Shown here: one piece after another, positions 1 through 7,932 of the stretch
Layout: every line of letters begins with the position of its first letter
How positions within the stretch are numbered: position 1 is the stretch's first letter
Source of the DNA: an uncultured Pseudomonadota bacterium
Lineage (GTDB): Bacteria; Pseudomonadota; Alphaproteobacteria; Rs-D84
NCBI GenBank assembly: GCA_902771695.1
Contig: CACXXP010000001.1
Span: forward strand, 118,541-182,540
Reading direction: 5' to 3'
Length of the DNA: 64,000 nucleotides
The notes under the pieces: generated by a model
The model's database searches: none
Seen by the model: only the letters and a program-made list of their open reading frames with translations
Told to the model about the DNA's origin: nothing
Made by a program: the position numbers and the translations under genes

Positions 1-692
1 AATTTTATGTGTTTTCTTACAGATTTATCAATGTGCTTTAATGAACCGCTGCCCACAATCAACACCCGGAATTTATAATTTTTATTGTGTAAAGTTTTGA
101 TTGCATCAATCAACAGGTTGTGATTTTTTCTTTTGGGATTTATTCCGCCAACAGAAATAAAAACAGTTTCATCTGTTTTGCTCGGAATGGTATATTCACC
201 GAACAGGTGTGGATTCATAAAAACTTGCCCCCCCCCTGTTTTGTCAACAATATGACCCAGCATAATATTGTGTTTTTTATCTATGTCGGGGTAATAATTG
301 TGTATATATCCGATTTGGTGATGAACCCAATATACCGATTTATGTTTTTGCAAATCTGGGAATAAATCGCGGACCGCATGTGAACCATGTGTATAATTTA
401 CCGATGACATAATGAATATATGATCATATCGGTTCAGGTACTCACTTTTTAATAACTTATGAAAATTCTTGAATTTTGTGGAAAAGATTTTTTCTGTATG
501 CAATCGGCAAAAAGGTTTTTCTTTTTTTATTGTATCTGTGACCAGTATGTATGCATTTATTCCGATGTTTTGGAAGTATTGCAGATACCCACCAATTACT
601 TCCCCGTGGCAACCGTTTGTTTCAACCAACAAAACATTGTTGCGTTTCGGAATAAATGTAGAAAATTTATCTTTATGAAATAAATTAAACAT
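1..692 (-). CDS. Glycosyltransferase, GT-B/GT4-like (partial, runs off left edge)
   Basis: The minus strand is open from an ATG at 692 to the window edge, giving at least 230 residues. The C-terminal visible part reads like the start of a GT4 catalytic domain: FISVGGINPKRKNHNLLIDA followed by a FRVLIVGSGS strand, the usual layout of the nucleotide-sugar binding half. The N-terminal half has a VETNGCHGEVIGGY segment and a WVHHQIG segment typical of acceptor-side loops. It is the last visible gene of the polysaccharide operon that starts at 3415 and lies 11 bases after the Stealth gene. It probably transfers a sugar to a surface glycan. A run of nine G (228-236) lies inside the reading frame and could make the gene phase variable. 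Substrate unknown; the 3' end is outside the window. Confidence 0.75.
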   Translation of the reverse strand, partial: MFNLFHKDKFSTFIPKRNNVLLVETNGCHGEVIGGYLQYFQNIGINAYILVTDTIKKEKPFCRLHTEKIFSTKFKNFHKLLKSEYLNRYDHIFIMSSVNYTHGSHAVRDLFPDLQKHKSVYWVHHQIGYIHNYYPDIDKKHNIMLGHIVDKTGGGQVFMNPHLFGEYTIPSKTDETVFISVGGINPKRKNHNLLIDAIKTLHNKNYKFRVLIVGSGSLKHIDKSVRKHIK

Positions 693-703
693 ACTGTGTT
701 CCT

Positions 704-1714
704 TTACTTTTCAAAAGGTGATTTATTTGGAAAACGTTTTTCCAAAAAATCATGATTTTGTTTTAGTATTTCGGTGGTATTGTTGGGACCATCATTTATG
801 CAAAATGTTGTCGACGTGGCAATGGCGTTTTTAGCGGCAACGACATTTTCACATACAACATTAGATCTGCGAATACGTCTGAAATGCAGGGTATTATAAA
901 TAAAGTTAATAATTTTGTGCCTGCCGTATTTTCGTGCCCGTGAATGATACAGGACAGCACGGTTTGTTACGAACGCATACAGGCAAAACATCCAACATGG
1001 AAATTCGTATTCACTGCGAAATTTATTGTAAATTTGTTTATCAATTAATGGTTTCATTTCTGGGTGATTGCGATATTCCAACCATGCAGATTTTAGATAC
1101 GGGTCAATTCCGTGTGCGGGGCGGGCAAAAAACACATTTTTGCCAAACAGTTCTTTGATTTTCATTTCTGCACGAATTAAGCGTCTGGTCCAACCGTCTG
1201 ATTCTGCCAACCATGCGTCAATATTTTTTGCGTGATGTAACCATGCGTTATAACTTACCTTGGCACGTCCAAGGTGGTCATAAAAGAAACTAGGTTTAAC
1301 AGGTTTGTTAAAAAACACATCATCTGGCATTTGTATAAAATGTTCAGACAAATTTTTAATATTTGTAATACACATTTCAATTGCCGTGGAATTAAATGTT
1401 GGTAATGCGTCGGCCGGCATAATTGCCTCGTGTGGAACAATTGTAATTTTTGGATGTTTTGTGTTTAGCCATTTTGGAACCTGGTTAAAACCGGTCACAA
1501 TATAAATATGATTTACCCATGGCACACATTCTGCCACAGAACGCAATGAATATTTCAATTCGTCATTATCACGAAATCGTTCGTTTGTTGCGGCACCTTT
1601 ATACACTGGGGCCTTGCCATTTATCTTTTCATACCATTTATCTTTTTCTGTTTGCCATTTTTTGTCGGAACCATCAACCCATCTGTAAACAATATCTATT
1701 TTTGTTTTCTTCAT
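704..1714 (-). CDS. Stealth-family sugar-phosphate transferase
   Basis: 336 residues. The N-terminus carries the Stealth CR1 signature (DIVYRWVDGSD, about residues 7-17). It is followed by CR2-like RFRDNDELKYSLRSV at about 45-60 with a VNHIYIVTG strand, and by the CR3-like MPDDVFF near residue 130. Stealth proteins are hexose-1-phosphate transferases that build phosphodiester-linked capsular or cell-wall glycans (family knowledge; the human relative is the GlcNAc-1-phosphotransferase GNPTAB). Gene order places it in a surface polysaccharide operon, 4 bases downstream of a GT-A-like transferase and 11 bases upstream of a GT-B one. The sugar and acceptor cannot be read from the sequence. Confidence 0.85.
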   Translation of the reverse strand: MKKTKIDIVYRWVDGSDKKWQTEKDKWYEKINGKAPVYKGAATNERFRDNDELKYSLRSVAECVPWVNHIYIVTGFNQVPKWLNTKHPKITIVPHEAIMPADALPTFNSTAIEMCITNIKNLSEHFIQMPDDVFFNKPVKPSFFYDHLGRAKVSYNAWLHHAKNIDAWLAESDGWTRRLIRAEMKIKELFGKNVFFARPAHGIDPYLKSAWLEYRNHPEMKPLIDKQIYNKFRSEYEFPCWMFCLYAFVTNRAVLYHSRARKYGRHKIINFIYNTLHFRRIRRSNVVCENVVAAKNAIATSTTFCINDGPNNTTEILKQNHDFLEKRFPNKSPFEK

Positions 1715-1718
1715 TTCT

Positions 1719-2555
1719 TTATATCCCCAACTTTCTGAATCTTGGTGGTATTTTTACAACCAGTTTTATTCCCATCATGCATGGTTTCCCAATTGCATAA
1801 ATCGGACGACATATGCGTTGCATTATGCGGGCAATTTTTACATATTTTTCCCCATGTGGCGTTTTGTTTGTGACCAAATTTATTGTCCCATTACCACGAC
1901 GACGCAAATGGTTTACCCAATCGGCGCCACGTTTTTCCGCCTTTTTAACCAGAATTTCCATATCAACCGCACCAAAATGCAACAGATATAAATTTTTATC
2001 TATACGCAGGTTTGCGCCGTGTACACGGTGAAAACCACTGCCCCAACGCATGGGACGAAATAATACAACCGGTTTCGTATAACGCGTAGACAAAAATGCA
2101 TACGAACGTTGTTCCAACATTGGCTTTTTAGTGTCCAATGGTTTTTCCGTGTTCATGTTTTGACCAATGTCCAACCCCAATCCCGACACAGCCGTTTTGT
2201 ATTTCAGATCAGATAAATATTCCGCCAAAGATTTTTTTGTGTTTGGGTCGGCAATTAGAAATTCATCAGAATCGCACCCAATAACAATATCATATTTACT
2301 GAATAATTTTTCCGCCAAATCTGAAATCTTGCCAATTCTGTATTTGTCGCCGGCGGCGCGTGACATGTCGGTGTGGGGCAATTTTATAACATTTGCGTCC
2401 GCAGCATTTTTGGGGGCATCTTGGTCTGTGCCATCAAGAATTATATACAGATTTTCAATTCCCAATTCCCGACCATAATATTCAACCCAACGCGACAAGA
2501 AAAATTCATCGTTTCGCGCCATGGTTATTGCGGCAATATGTTTTGTTTTCTTCAT
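1719..2555 (-). CDS. Glycosyltransferase, GT-A type (GT2-like)
   Basis: 278 residues. It opens with HIAAITMARNDEFFLSRWVEYY, the pattern of GT2-like transferases (Glyco_tranf_2_4 type) in which a short first strand is followed by RNDExxLxxWxxYY. A later GCDSDEFL gives the DxD motif that would bind metal and nucleotide sugar. Further on, HRVHGANLR and LLHFG match the histidine-containing end of this family. The ATG overlaps the stop of the RgpF-like gene by 4 bases (ATGA), so translation is probably coupled. The C-terminal 50 residues are basic and hydrophobic, suggesting membrane association. Sugar specificity is unknown. Confidence 0.8.
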   Translation of the reverse strand: MKKTKHIAAITMARNDEFFLSRWVEYYGRELGIENLYIILDGTDQDAPKNAADANVIKLPHTDMSRAAGDKYRIGKISDLAEKLFSKYDIVIGCDSDEFLIADPNTKKSLAEYLSDLKYKTAVSGLGLDIGQNMNTEKPLDTKKPMLEQRSYAFLSTRYTKPVVLFRPMRWGSGFHRVHGANLRIDKNLYLLHFGAVDMEILVKKAEKRGADWVNHLRRRGNGTINLVTNKTPHGEKYVKIARIMQRICRPIYAIGKPCMMGIKLVVKIPPRFRKLGI

Positions 2556-3415
2556 ATCCGACCATTCTTTAATTTCTTTATAGCATAACTTATCTTGCGT
2601 GCCAAGATTTTAATCTTGTTCCAGGTCAAAAACCATTTCATATAATCGGTTCCATAAAGTACATTTGCGGTGTTCATAATGGATACCGCGGCGCCATTGT
2701 CTGAATGGGTCAATATATATTTTATATCGCCACCCGATGCGCCGTTGTGACGTGTAAAGCATGCTTTTTTAATAAACGGACATCCAATTTGGAACAAACG
2801 TTTTGGATTATTATATGTAAAACGGCCGTGACGAACATAAACACCACCCCAAGATAGATTATGTTCGGTGATTATTTTACTTAATCCGTGTTCATATTTT
2901 ACCGATACACGATTCTTGGTTGGCTGGGGCACGATAGACGACATAAATTCATCAAACCAATCGGTCATAAATATATTTTTATTTAATCGTACAAACCATG
3001 ATTCCATATAAGAATGTGTTTTATGGGTTGAAACAACCACACCCGCTGCGTCTGTGGGGATTGTGTCCAATTTCAACAGGATATCTGACATATCAATCAT
3101 GGGGCCGAATACGGAATCATTTACCAAATAAACAAAATCATAATTGGGTAATATATTATTATCGCGTGCATATTGAAATGCGCGTTTGTATGAACCGAAA
3201 TCATATTCGCCGTGACGCATTGCACCAACATATTTGCAATAGGATTTTATCTTGGATAGTTCTTTTGCATTGCAATCGCAATCAAGAAACACAACAACAT
3301 CGCCAAAATTAGATAAATTTTTTACATAATGAACCAATGCATCATTAACGATGCCGTCTGGACTGTATCCAGCAAACAAGAATAATCGTTTGATATTAGA
3401 ATGTATGTCATTCAT
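2552..3415 (-). CDS. RgpF-like rhamnan/polysaccharide synthesis protein
   Basis: 287 residues. The motif MRHGEYDFGSYKRAF (about residues 73-87) together with YDFVYLVNDSVFGP is characteristic of the RgpF (rhamnan synthesis F) family, proteins of glycosyltransferase fold that act in assembly of rhamnose-rich and other O-antigen-like polysaccharides. It is the first gene of the left-hand polysaccharide operon. The ATG is only 7 bases after a good -10 element (TATAGT) and has no Shine-Dalgarno sequence, so the transcript is probably leaderless. Role as a glycosyltransferase is inferred from family membership; substrate unknown. Confidence 0.8.
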   Translation of the reverse strand: MNDIHSNIKRLFLFAGYSPDGIVNDALVHYVKNLSNFGDVVVFLDCDCNAKELSKIKSYCKYVGAMRHGEYDFGSYKRAFQYARDNNILPNYDFVYLVNDSVFGPMIDMSDILLKLDTIPTDAAGVVVSTHKTHSYMESWFVRLNKNIFMTDWFDEFMSSIVPQPTKNRVSVKYEHGLSKIITEHNLSWGGVYVRHGRFTYNNPKRLFQIGCPFIKKACFTRHNGASGGDIKYILTHSDNGAAVSIMNTANVLYGTDYMKWFLTWNKIKILARKISYAIKKLKNGRI

Positions 3416-3422
3416 GATTCAA

Positions 3423-3451
3423 ACTATACAATTTGGAACTACAATTTGCAA
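3423..3451 (-). promoter_or_regulatory. Promoter of the polysaccharide operon, leaderless type
   Basis: On the minus strand TTGCAA (3451-3446) and TATAGT (3428-3423) are separated by 17 bases. The ATG of the RgpF-like gene starts 7 bases after the -10, so transcription would start at or next to the start codon. Confidence 0.6.
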
Positions 3452-3458
3452 GCGCGGA

Positions 3459-5297
3459 CTAGATTTCTTCTTCTTTACCGCGTGCTAATTTTTTGCGTTT
3501 ACCACTGTCTAATTCTTTTTTGCGCAGACGAATTGTGGCTGGGGTCACTTCTACCAATTCATCATCTTGGATATATGACAGCGCTTCTTCCAATGACATT
3601 TTGCGTGGTGGTGCCAAGAATAATTTTTCATCGGCGGTCACACTGCGGACATTGGTTAACTCTTTGCCCTTGATAGGATTTACTTCCAAGTCGTTTTCTT
3701 TACTGTGTTCGCCGATAATCATACCGGAATAAACTTCGGTTTGTGGACCGACAAATAATACGCCACGTGGTTCCAGGTTATGCAATGCATACGTTGCGGT
3801 AACGCCTTTTTCCATGGATACCAATACGCCCGGTCTGTATTGAACAATCGGACCACGATATACATCGTATTTATCAAATACACGATTCATGATTCCGGTG
3901 CCACGTGTATCAGTTCTGAATTCAGACAGGTATCCAATCAAACCGCGTGATGGCGCAGAAAATACAATACGTGTTTTGCCACCACCCGATGCCTTCATTT
4001 CGGTAATAGTCGCCTTGCGTTTTGTCATTTTTTCAATAACAACACCGCTGAATTCATCATCAACATCAACGACAACTTCTTCTATGGGTTCTAATTTTTC
4101 GCCATTTGGCCCCGTCTGCATAACAACGCGTGGGCGGCTGACACTTAATTCAAAACCTTCGCGACGCATTGTTTCAATTAAAATCCCCAATTGCAATTCG
4201 CCACGTCCAGATACTTCAAATGATTCTTTGTTTTCACTTTGGGTGACGCGCAGGGCTATGTTTGTTTCGGCCTCTTTGAACAGGCGTTCGCCAATCATAC
4301 GTGATGTTAATTTTTTACCACTTTGTCCCGCCAGTGGCGATGTATTCACAAAGAACGTCATGGTCAGGGTCGGTGGGTCAATTGGCATTGCCGGAATTGG
4401 TTCGGTAACAGATGGGTCACAAAGTGTGTCCGCCACGGTTGCCTTGGTAAACCCGGCGACAACAACGATATCGCCCGCAGATGCACTGTCGCGTGAAATT
4501 TTTTCAATGCCACGGTGTTCAATGATTTTTGTGATTTTGGCGTTTTCAATAAATTCGCCCTTCATATTTATTGCTTTGACCGATTGCCCAACGCGGACAG
4601 TCCCAGATTCAATTTTTCCGGTCAATATTCGGCCAACATATGGGTCTGATTCCAATGTGGTGGCAAGCATAGTAAAAGGTGCGTCAATCATGCAACGTGT
4701 CCCATTGCAATCTGGGGCCGGAACATGATCAACAATCAATTGGAACAACGGCGTTAAATCTTTGTGTTCATCATTCAAATTACGAACCGCCCAACCATCA
4801 CGGCCAACGGCGTACAGATATGGGAAATCCAATTGTGCATCGTCTGCGCCCAATTTATCAAATAAATCAAATGTTTCGGACAAAACTTCGTCTGGACGGG
4901 CGTCGCTGCGGTCAACCTTGTTGATACATACAATTGGTCGCAATCCCAATTTTAATGCCTTGGATAATACGAATTTTGTTTGGGGCAGGGGGCCTTCGGC
5001 ACTGTCTACCAGCAATACAACACCGTCAACCATGGATAAAATACGTTCTACTTCGCCGCCAAAATCCGCGTGTCCAGGGGTGTCAACGATGTTAATTTTA
5101 TAATCGTGCCATAAAATAGAGGTCGGTTTGGCCGATATAGTAATGCCACGTTCACGTTCAATATCGCCGCTGTCCATGACGCGATCTTCTACGCGTTCAT
5201 TTTCACGGAAAGTTCCGGCTTGCTTTAACATGTTATCAACCAAGGTTGTTTTCCCGTGGTCAACGTGTGCGATAATAGCAATATTTCTTATTTTCAT
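3459..5297 (-). CDS. typA: Ribosome-associated GTPase TypA/BipA
   Basis: 612 residues, the usual TypA length. The G domain shows AHVDHGKTTL (G1), the ERERGITI switch, DTPGHADFGGEVER (G3) and NKVDR (G4). The C-terminal part has the TypA-specific EFRTDTRGTGIMN segment. TypA is a translational GTPase of the EF-G/LepA group that binds 70S ribosomes and supports 50S assembly, mainly under stress or cold. The start ATG is preceded by AGGGGC-like purines and by a promoter at 5331-5359. It is a monocistronic gene; the polysaccharide operon downstream has its own promoter inside the 43-base gap. Confidence 0.97.
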   Translation of the reverse strand: MKIRNIAIIAHVDHGKTTLVDNMLKQAGTFRENERVEDRVMDSGDIERERGITISAKPTSILWHDYKINIVDTPGHADFGGEVERILSMVDGVVLLVDSAEGPLPQTKFVLSKALKLGLRPIVCINKVDRSDARPDEVLSETFDLFDKLGADDAQLDFPYLYAVGRDGWAVRNLNDEHKDLTPLFQLIVDHVPAPDCNGTRCMIDAPFTMLATTLESDPYVGRILTGKIESGTVRVGQSVKAINMKGEFIENAKITKIIEHRGIEKISRDSASAGDIVVVAGFTKATVADTLCDPSVTEPIPAMPIDPPTLTMTFFVNTSPLAGQSGKKLTSRMIGERLFKEAETNIALRVTQSENKESFEVSGRGELQLGILIETMRREGFELSVSRPRVVMQTGPNGEKLEPIEEVVVDVDDEFSGVVIEKMTKRKATITEMKASGGGKTRIVFSAPSRGLIGYLSEFRTDTRGTGIMNRVFDKYDVYRGPIVQYRPGVLVSMEKGVTATYALHNLEPRGVLFVGPQTEVYSGMIIGEHSKENDLEVNPIKGKELTNVRSVTADEKLFLAPPRKMSLEEALSYIQDDELVEVTPATIRLRKKELDSGKRKKLARGKEEEI

Positions 5298-5330
5298 ATA
5301 TTCGGCCCCTTTTTTGCACCAAGGCTATAG

Positions 5331-5359
5331 ATTATACTATATTTTTGGTTTTTCAACAA
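5331..5359 (-). promoter_or_regulatory. Promoter of typA
   Basis: Minus-strand TTGTTG (5359-5354), 17-base spacer, TATAAT (5336-5331). It fires away from the plus-strand promoter at 5394-5421, so the 154-base gap is a divergent promoter region. Confidence 0.55.
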
Positions 5360-5393
5360 GTTATCATAAAAAATAATTTTTGCAAGAAACAAC

Positions 5394-5421
5394 TTGACTA
5401 TTTATTTTTTTGTATTATATT
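5394..5421 (+). promoter_or_regulatory. Promoter of the five-gene unknown operon
   Basis: TTGACT (5394-5399), 16-base spacer, TATATT (5416-5421). It lies 30 bases before the first ATG, which has a strong AAAGGGGG ribosome-binding site. Confidence 0.55.
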
Positions 5422-5451
5422 TAGGGTACAAAGAAACCAAAGGGGGTTTGA

Positions 5452-5910
5452 ATGTTTGATAAATTTAAAAATCCGATTGACTATGATGCAACAATATTCG
5501 AAGTCACGGAAAGCATTTGCAAACATTATATTGCACGACTGAAAGTCGAAGCACATAAAATGTCTGCGGAAAAATATGGTAAGGTTGCGGATGCATTAAG
5601 ACAGTTTATAGAAAATTGCACAAAAGATTGTTTTTATGAAAAAAGCGCATGGGGCACTTATGGTGAAGTTTTGTTAAAAATTTCAGACGCCCGTTTGTTG
5701 GTTGAAAACTTTTTCGGAACAGCCAAAATTTATAAAGATGCCAAGGCCGCGGGTCAAGATACAACTATTGCGGAACAAAATTTGGCGAATATTGCCCAGC
5801 AAGTTAAACTGAGAGTAAAAACACGTAGCACCGTTGTTTCTGATTTGGTCAGCAAAATCACACCAAATTGGTTGTTTATGGCCCATGTCGCATCGGCAAA
5901 TTCTAAATAA
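5452..5910 (+). CDS. Hypothetical protein, first gene of small-protein operon
   Basis: 152 residues, no family recognised. No signal peptide or membrane segment; likely cytoplasmic and mostly alpha-helical, with Ala-, Lys- and Glu-rich stretches between residues 25 and 125 and a short C-terminal WLFMAHVA segment. The start is fixed by an AAAGGGGG ribosome-binding site and follows a TTGACT/TATATT promoter. Four further small genes follow on the same strand with gaps of 25, 12, 17 and 19 bases, each with its own purine-rich ribosome-binding site. The operon ends at the terminator at 7903. Function unknown. Confidence 0.7.
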   Translation: MFDKFKNPIDYDATIFEVTESICKHYIARLKVEAHKMSAEKYGKVADALRQFIENCTKDCFYEKSAWGTYGEVLLKISDARLLVENFFGTAKIYKDAKAAGQDTTIAEQNLANIAQQVKLRVKTRSTVVSDLVSKITPNWLFMAHVASANSK

Positions 5911-5935
5911 TTTATAGAACGCCAAGGATTGTAAA

Positions 5936-6526
5936 ATGACAAGTATAAATATGGATAAAACCATAGAAGAAATGTTGAAACTGTACGCGTGGTATATGAA
6001 GATATTGCTTAACCGTGAAGACCGCAGTATTCAACGTATACGTAATGATGCAGATAGGAAAGAAGCGGCCGAACAATATAAGGCCGGTTTGGACGCACAT
6101 GAATATTTGCAATCTGTGGCACGTGATCCCAAAAAATATTTATACTTTCCGCGTAATATGGAATATACCTACGTTGATAAATCCGGAATTCCAGTAACAA
6201 ACATGGTTACAGGTGTTACTGTGGGACAACGACTTGAACCAATATTTATTTTGGAGAATAAATATTGTTCATCACACGTATTGCATCCATTAAGTCAAAA
6301 TATCGCAAATCATGTGATTGTGACGCCCGAAGAAGAAACAATGACTTCCGAAGGTAAGGTATGGGTATATTATGGACGTTATTCATATGACACCAATGCC
6401 GAAAATATTTTGGAATTGAACAAATGTGTTCATATGTGGGCCAGCAGACCGTATGTTCGTTTTTTTCAGCAATTTGCACGACCAACATTTTTTGCAGAAC
6501 CATTGTACCCAAAGAATTCAAGATAA
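5936..6526 (+). CDS. Hypothetical protein, second gene of small-protein operon
   Basis: 196 residues, not recognised. The N-terminal 60 residues are charged and helical (IEEMLKLYAWYMKILLNRED), the middle contains aromatic beta-rich sequence (KYLYFPRNMEYTYVDKSG) and a central PEEETMTSEGKVWVYYGRYS segment. No export signal. AAGGA lies at the right distance before the ATG. It is not obviously related to the three genes downstream, which resemble each other. It may be a soluble partner in the same process; this rests only on operon membership. Confidence 0.65.
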   Translation: MTSINMDKTIEEMLKLYAWYMKILLNREDRSIQRIRNDADRKEAAEQYKAGLDAHEYLQSVARDPKKYLYFPRNMEYTYVDKSGIPVTNMVTGVTVGQRLEPIFILENKYCSSHVLHPLSQNIANHVIVTPEEETMTSEGKVWVYYGRYSYDTNAENILELNKCVHMWASRPYVRFFQQFARPTFFAEPLYPKNSR

Positions 6527-6538
6527 AAGGAATACAAA

Positions 6539-6895
6539 ATGGTTAAAAATAAAGAAAGTGTGGCAAGAAAAATCAACGAGGGTTTTGATATACTAAAAAC
6601 CTCTGGGGTCTACGTCACTTTGGGAGGAAATGCAACGGGGTTGCGGTACGTGAAATGTGAATCTGATAGATATAGTATACAGCAGATTCCAATGCGTAAT
6701 GGAAAATGCAAGTTCATTTATAAAATCGATGGTGACCAAGTTGATTCGTCTGAATATGACGAAGAAATTCAGCGCCGTTTGCAGGAATTATGGGACGAAG
6801 TAGAATGTGTACGCGAAATAAGTGAAATGCATGAAATGATGGATCAGACCGTAGAGATCAATGCAAAGAGTTTTACTACTCGGTATGGAAAATAA
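6539..6895 (+). CDS. Hypothetical protein, paralogue A of tandem family
   Basis: 118 residues. The segment SSEYDEEIQRRLQELWDEV (from about residue 72) closely matches STEFDEYVMKQLRALWNKV in the next-but-one reading frame at 6913, and the preceding IPMRNGKCKFIY matches the pattern of that protein and of the one at 7460. The two genes therefore look like diverged duplicates with a shared C-terminal module: a beta pair with an NGK turn, then an acidic S-T/S-E-F/Y-DE helix. No signal peptide, no cysteines in a metal-binding pattern. AAAAGGAATACAAA precedes the ATG. Function unknown. Confidence 0.65.
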   Translation: MVKNKESVARKINEGFDILKTSGVYVTLGGNATGLRYVKCESDRYSIQQIPMRNGKCKFIYKIDGDQVDSSEYDEEIQRRLQELWDEVECVREISEMHEMMDQTVEINAKSFTTRYGK

Positions 6896-6912
6896 TCAAA
6901 GAGGAATCCGAT

Positions 6913-7440
6913 ATGAATACAAATTTATGTATGGATATTATTAATGCGATGGATGTGTCACTCTGCAATCTGGATGGTGTGACATGTTTAAAATCCGATA
7001 AAGTTGGAAACATATTGATGCCGGTAACCATGGATAATGGTCGTCCTGGGTTTAAATTGGTGCCTGTGGCAAACCCGCGTAAAATAAACGGCAAATATCT
7101 TGGTGAAAAATTGATTGAATCAGACAAAGAATTATCTGATGCGTACAGTACAAAACGTAATAGTTTGATGACCAAGAAAATTGCGTGGTGCCTGGCGGTT
7201 TTGAATAATCCTGGGGCGTGGGTGAATTATAACAGATTGGAAAATCCGCAACCATACGAAGTATTTGATTCCAACGATAATTTCTTTGATGTCGCAACGT
7301 TTGATGCAAAAGAAGGCCCGTTTGTTTTGAGAATCAACAATAAAGAAGAATTCAAATCAACAGAATTTGATGAATATGTTATGAAACAGTTAAGGGCTTT
7401 GTGGAATAAAGTTAAAGAAGTCAAAGAACAAGGTAAATAA
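6913..7440 (+). CDS. Hypothetical protein, paralogue B of tandem family
   Basis: 175 residues. It carries the same C-terminal module as the 6539 gene (STEFDEYVMKQLRALWNKV, from about residue 149). An N-terminal half (LVPVANPRKINGKYLG, around 52-67) resembles the IPMRNGK and LVPIKSVKDGK strands of its neighbours, so it may contain two copies of the beta portion. GAGGAATCCGAT precedes the start. Soluble, cytoplasmic by appearance. The longer length compared with paralogue A suggests internal duplication or an additional domain. Function unknown. Confidence 0.65.
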   Translation: MNTNLCMDIINAMDVSLCNLDGVTCLKSDKVGNILMPVTMDNGRPGFKLVPVANPRKINGKYLGEKLIESDKELSDAYSTKRNSLMTKKIAWCLAVLNNPGAWVNYNRLENPQPYEVFDSNDNFFDVATFDAKEGPFVLRINNKEEFKSTEFDEYVMKQLRALWNKVKEVKEQGK

Positions 7441-7459
7441 CAACTAAAAGGATAAAATA

Positions 7460-7831
7460 ATGAGTGAATCATATTTAAATGAGTTAAACGCGGCTGATAG
7501 GGCTAATTACTCTATCAATTATGCAGCCAGTCGAGTGCTGTGTGCTGATGATTTGCAAATTGGTCGGGATGCGTGGGGGGATGCGTTCTTGTATTCGAAA
7601 AACCATTGGCAGGCATTAGTACGTGAAGGTCCAGGAGATCGTGATCTTAGATTGGTACCCATAAAAAGTGTGAAAGATGGTAAAGTTGAACTGGTGCATC
7701 GTTTTAGCCCAGAAGACACGTCTAAATTAGTAATAAAAGGTCAAGGTGACAGTAGAATAAAGGAATTACGTTTGGATAGGGATTCTTTAGTTCGGCTTTA
7801 TATCGCAAAGATGGTGGAATTGAAAAAATAA
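7460..7831 (+). CDS. Hypothetical protein, paralogue C of tandem family
   Basis: 123 residues. DLRLVPIKSVKDGKVELVHRF (residues about 53-73) has the same shape as the V/IP..NGK strands of the two upstream proteins, and the end ELRLDRDSLVRLYIAKMVELKK again forms a single terminal helix, although the S-E-F-DE motif is weaker here. AAAGGATAAAATA precedes the ATG. Last gene of the operon, followed after 71 bases by a bidirectional terminator. The resemblance to paralogues A and B is by eye and should be tested by profile alignment. Function unknown. Confidence 0.65.
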   Translation: MSESYLNELNAADRANYSINYAASRVLCADDLQIGRDAWGDAFLYSKNHWQALVREGPGDRDLRLVPIKSVKDGKVELVHRFSPEDTSKLVIKGQGDSRIKELRLDRDSLVRLYIAKMVELKK

Positions 7832-7902
7832 GGAAGTGATGCCCCTTTTTTGTGTGATGGGTATATGTTTATTGTTTAAACAGAAACGTGATATATCAAA
7901 AT

Positions 7903-7930
7903 AAAAAATCACCCATTTGGGTGATTTTTT
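7903..7930. terminator. Bidirectional intrinsic terminator
   Basis: A 12-base perfect inverted repeat (7903-7914 against 7919-7930) with a 4-base loop. It has an A-run on one side and a T-run on the other, so it serves both the plus-strand operon ending at 7831 and serS ending at 7933 on the minus strand. Confidence 0.85.
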
Positions 7931-7932
7931 AC

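Noticed and set aside
3889..4728. 279-residue plus-strand reading frame
   Set aside because: Antisense to typA, which is intact over its whole length.
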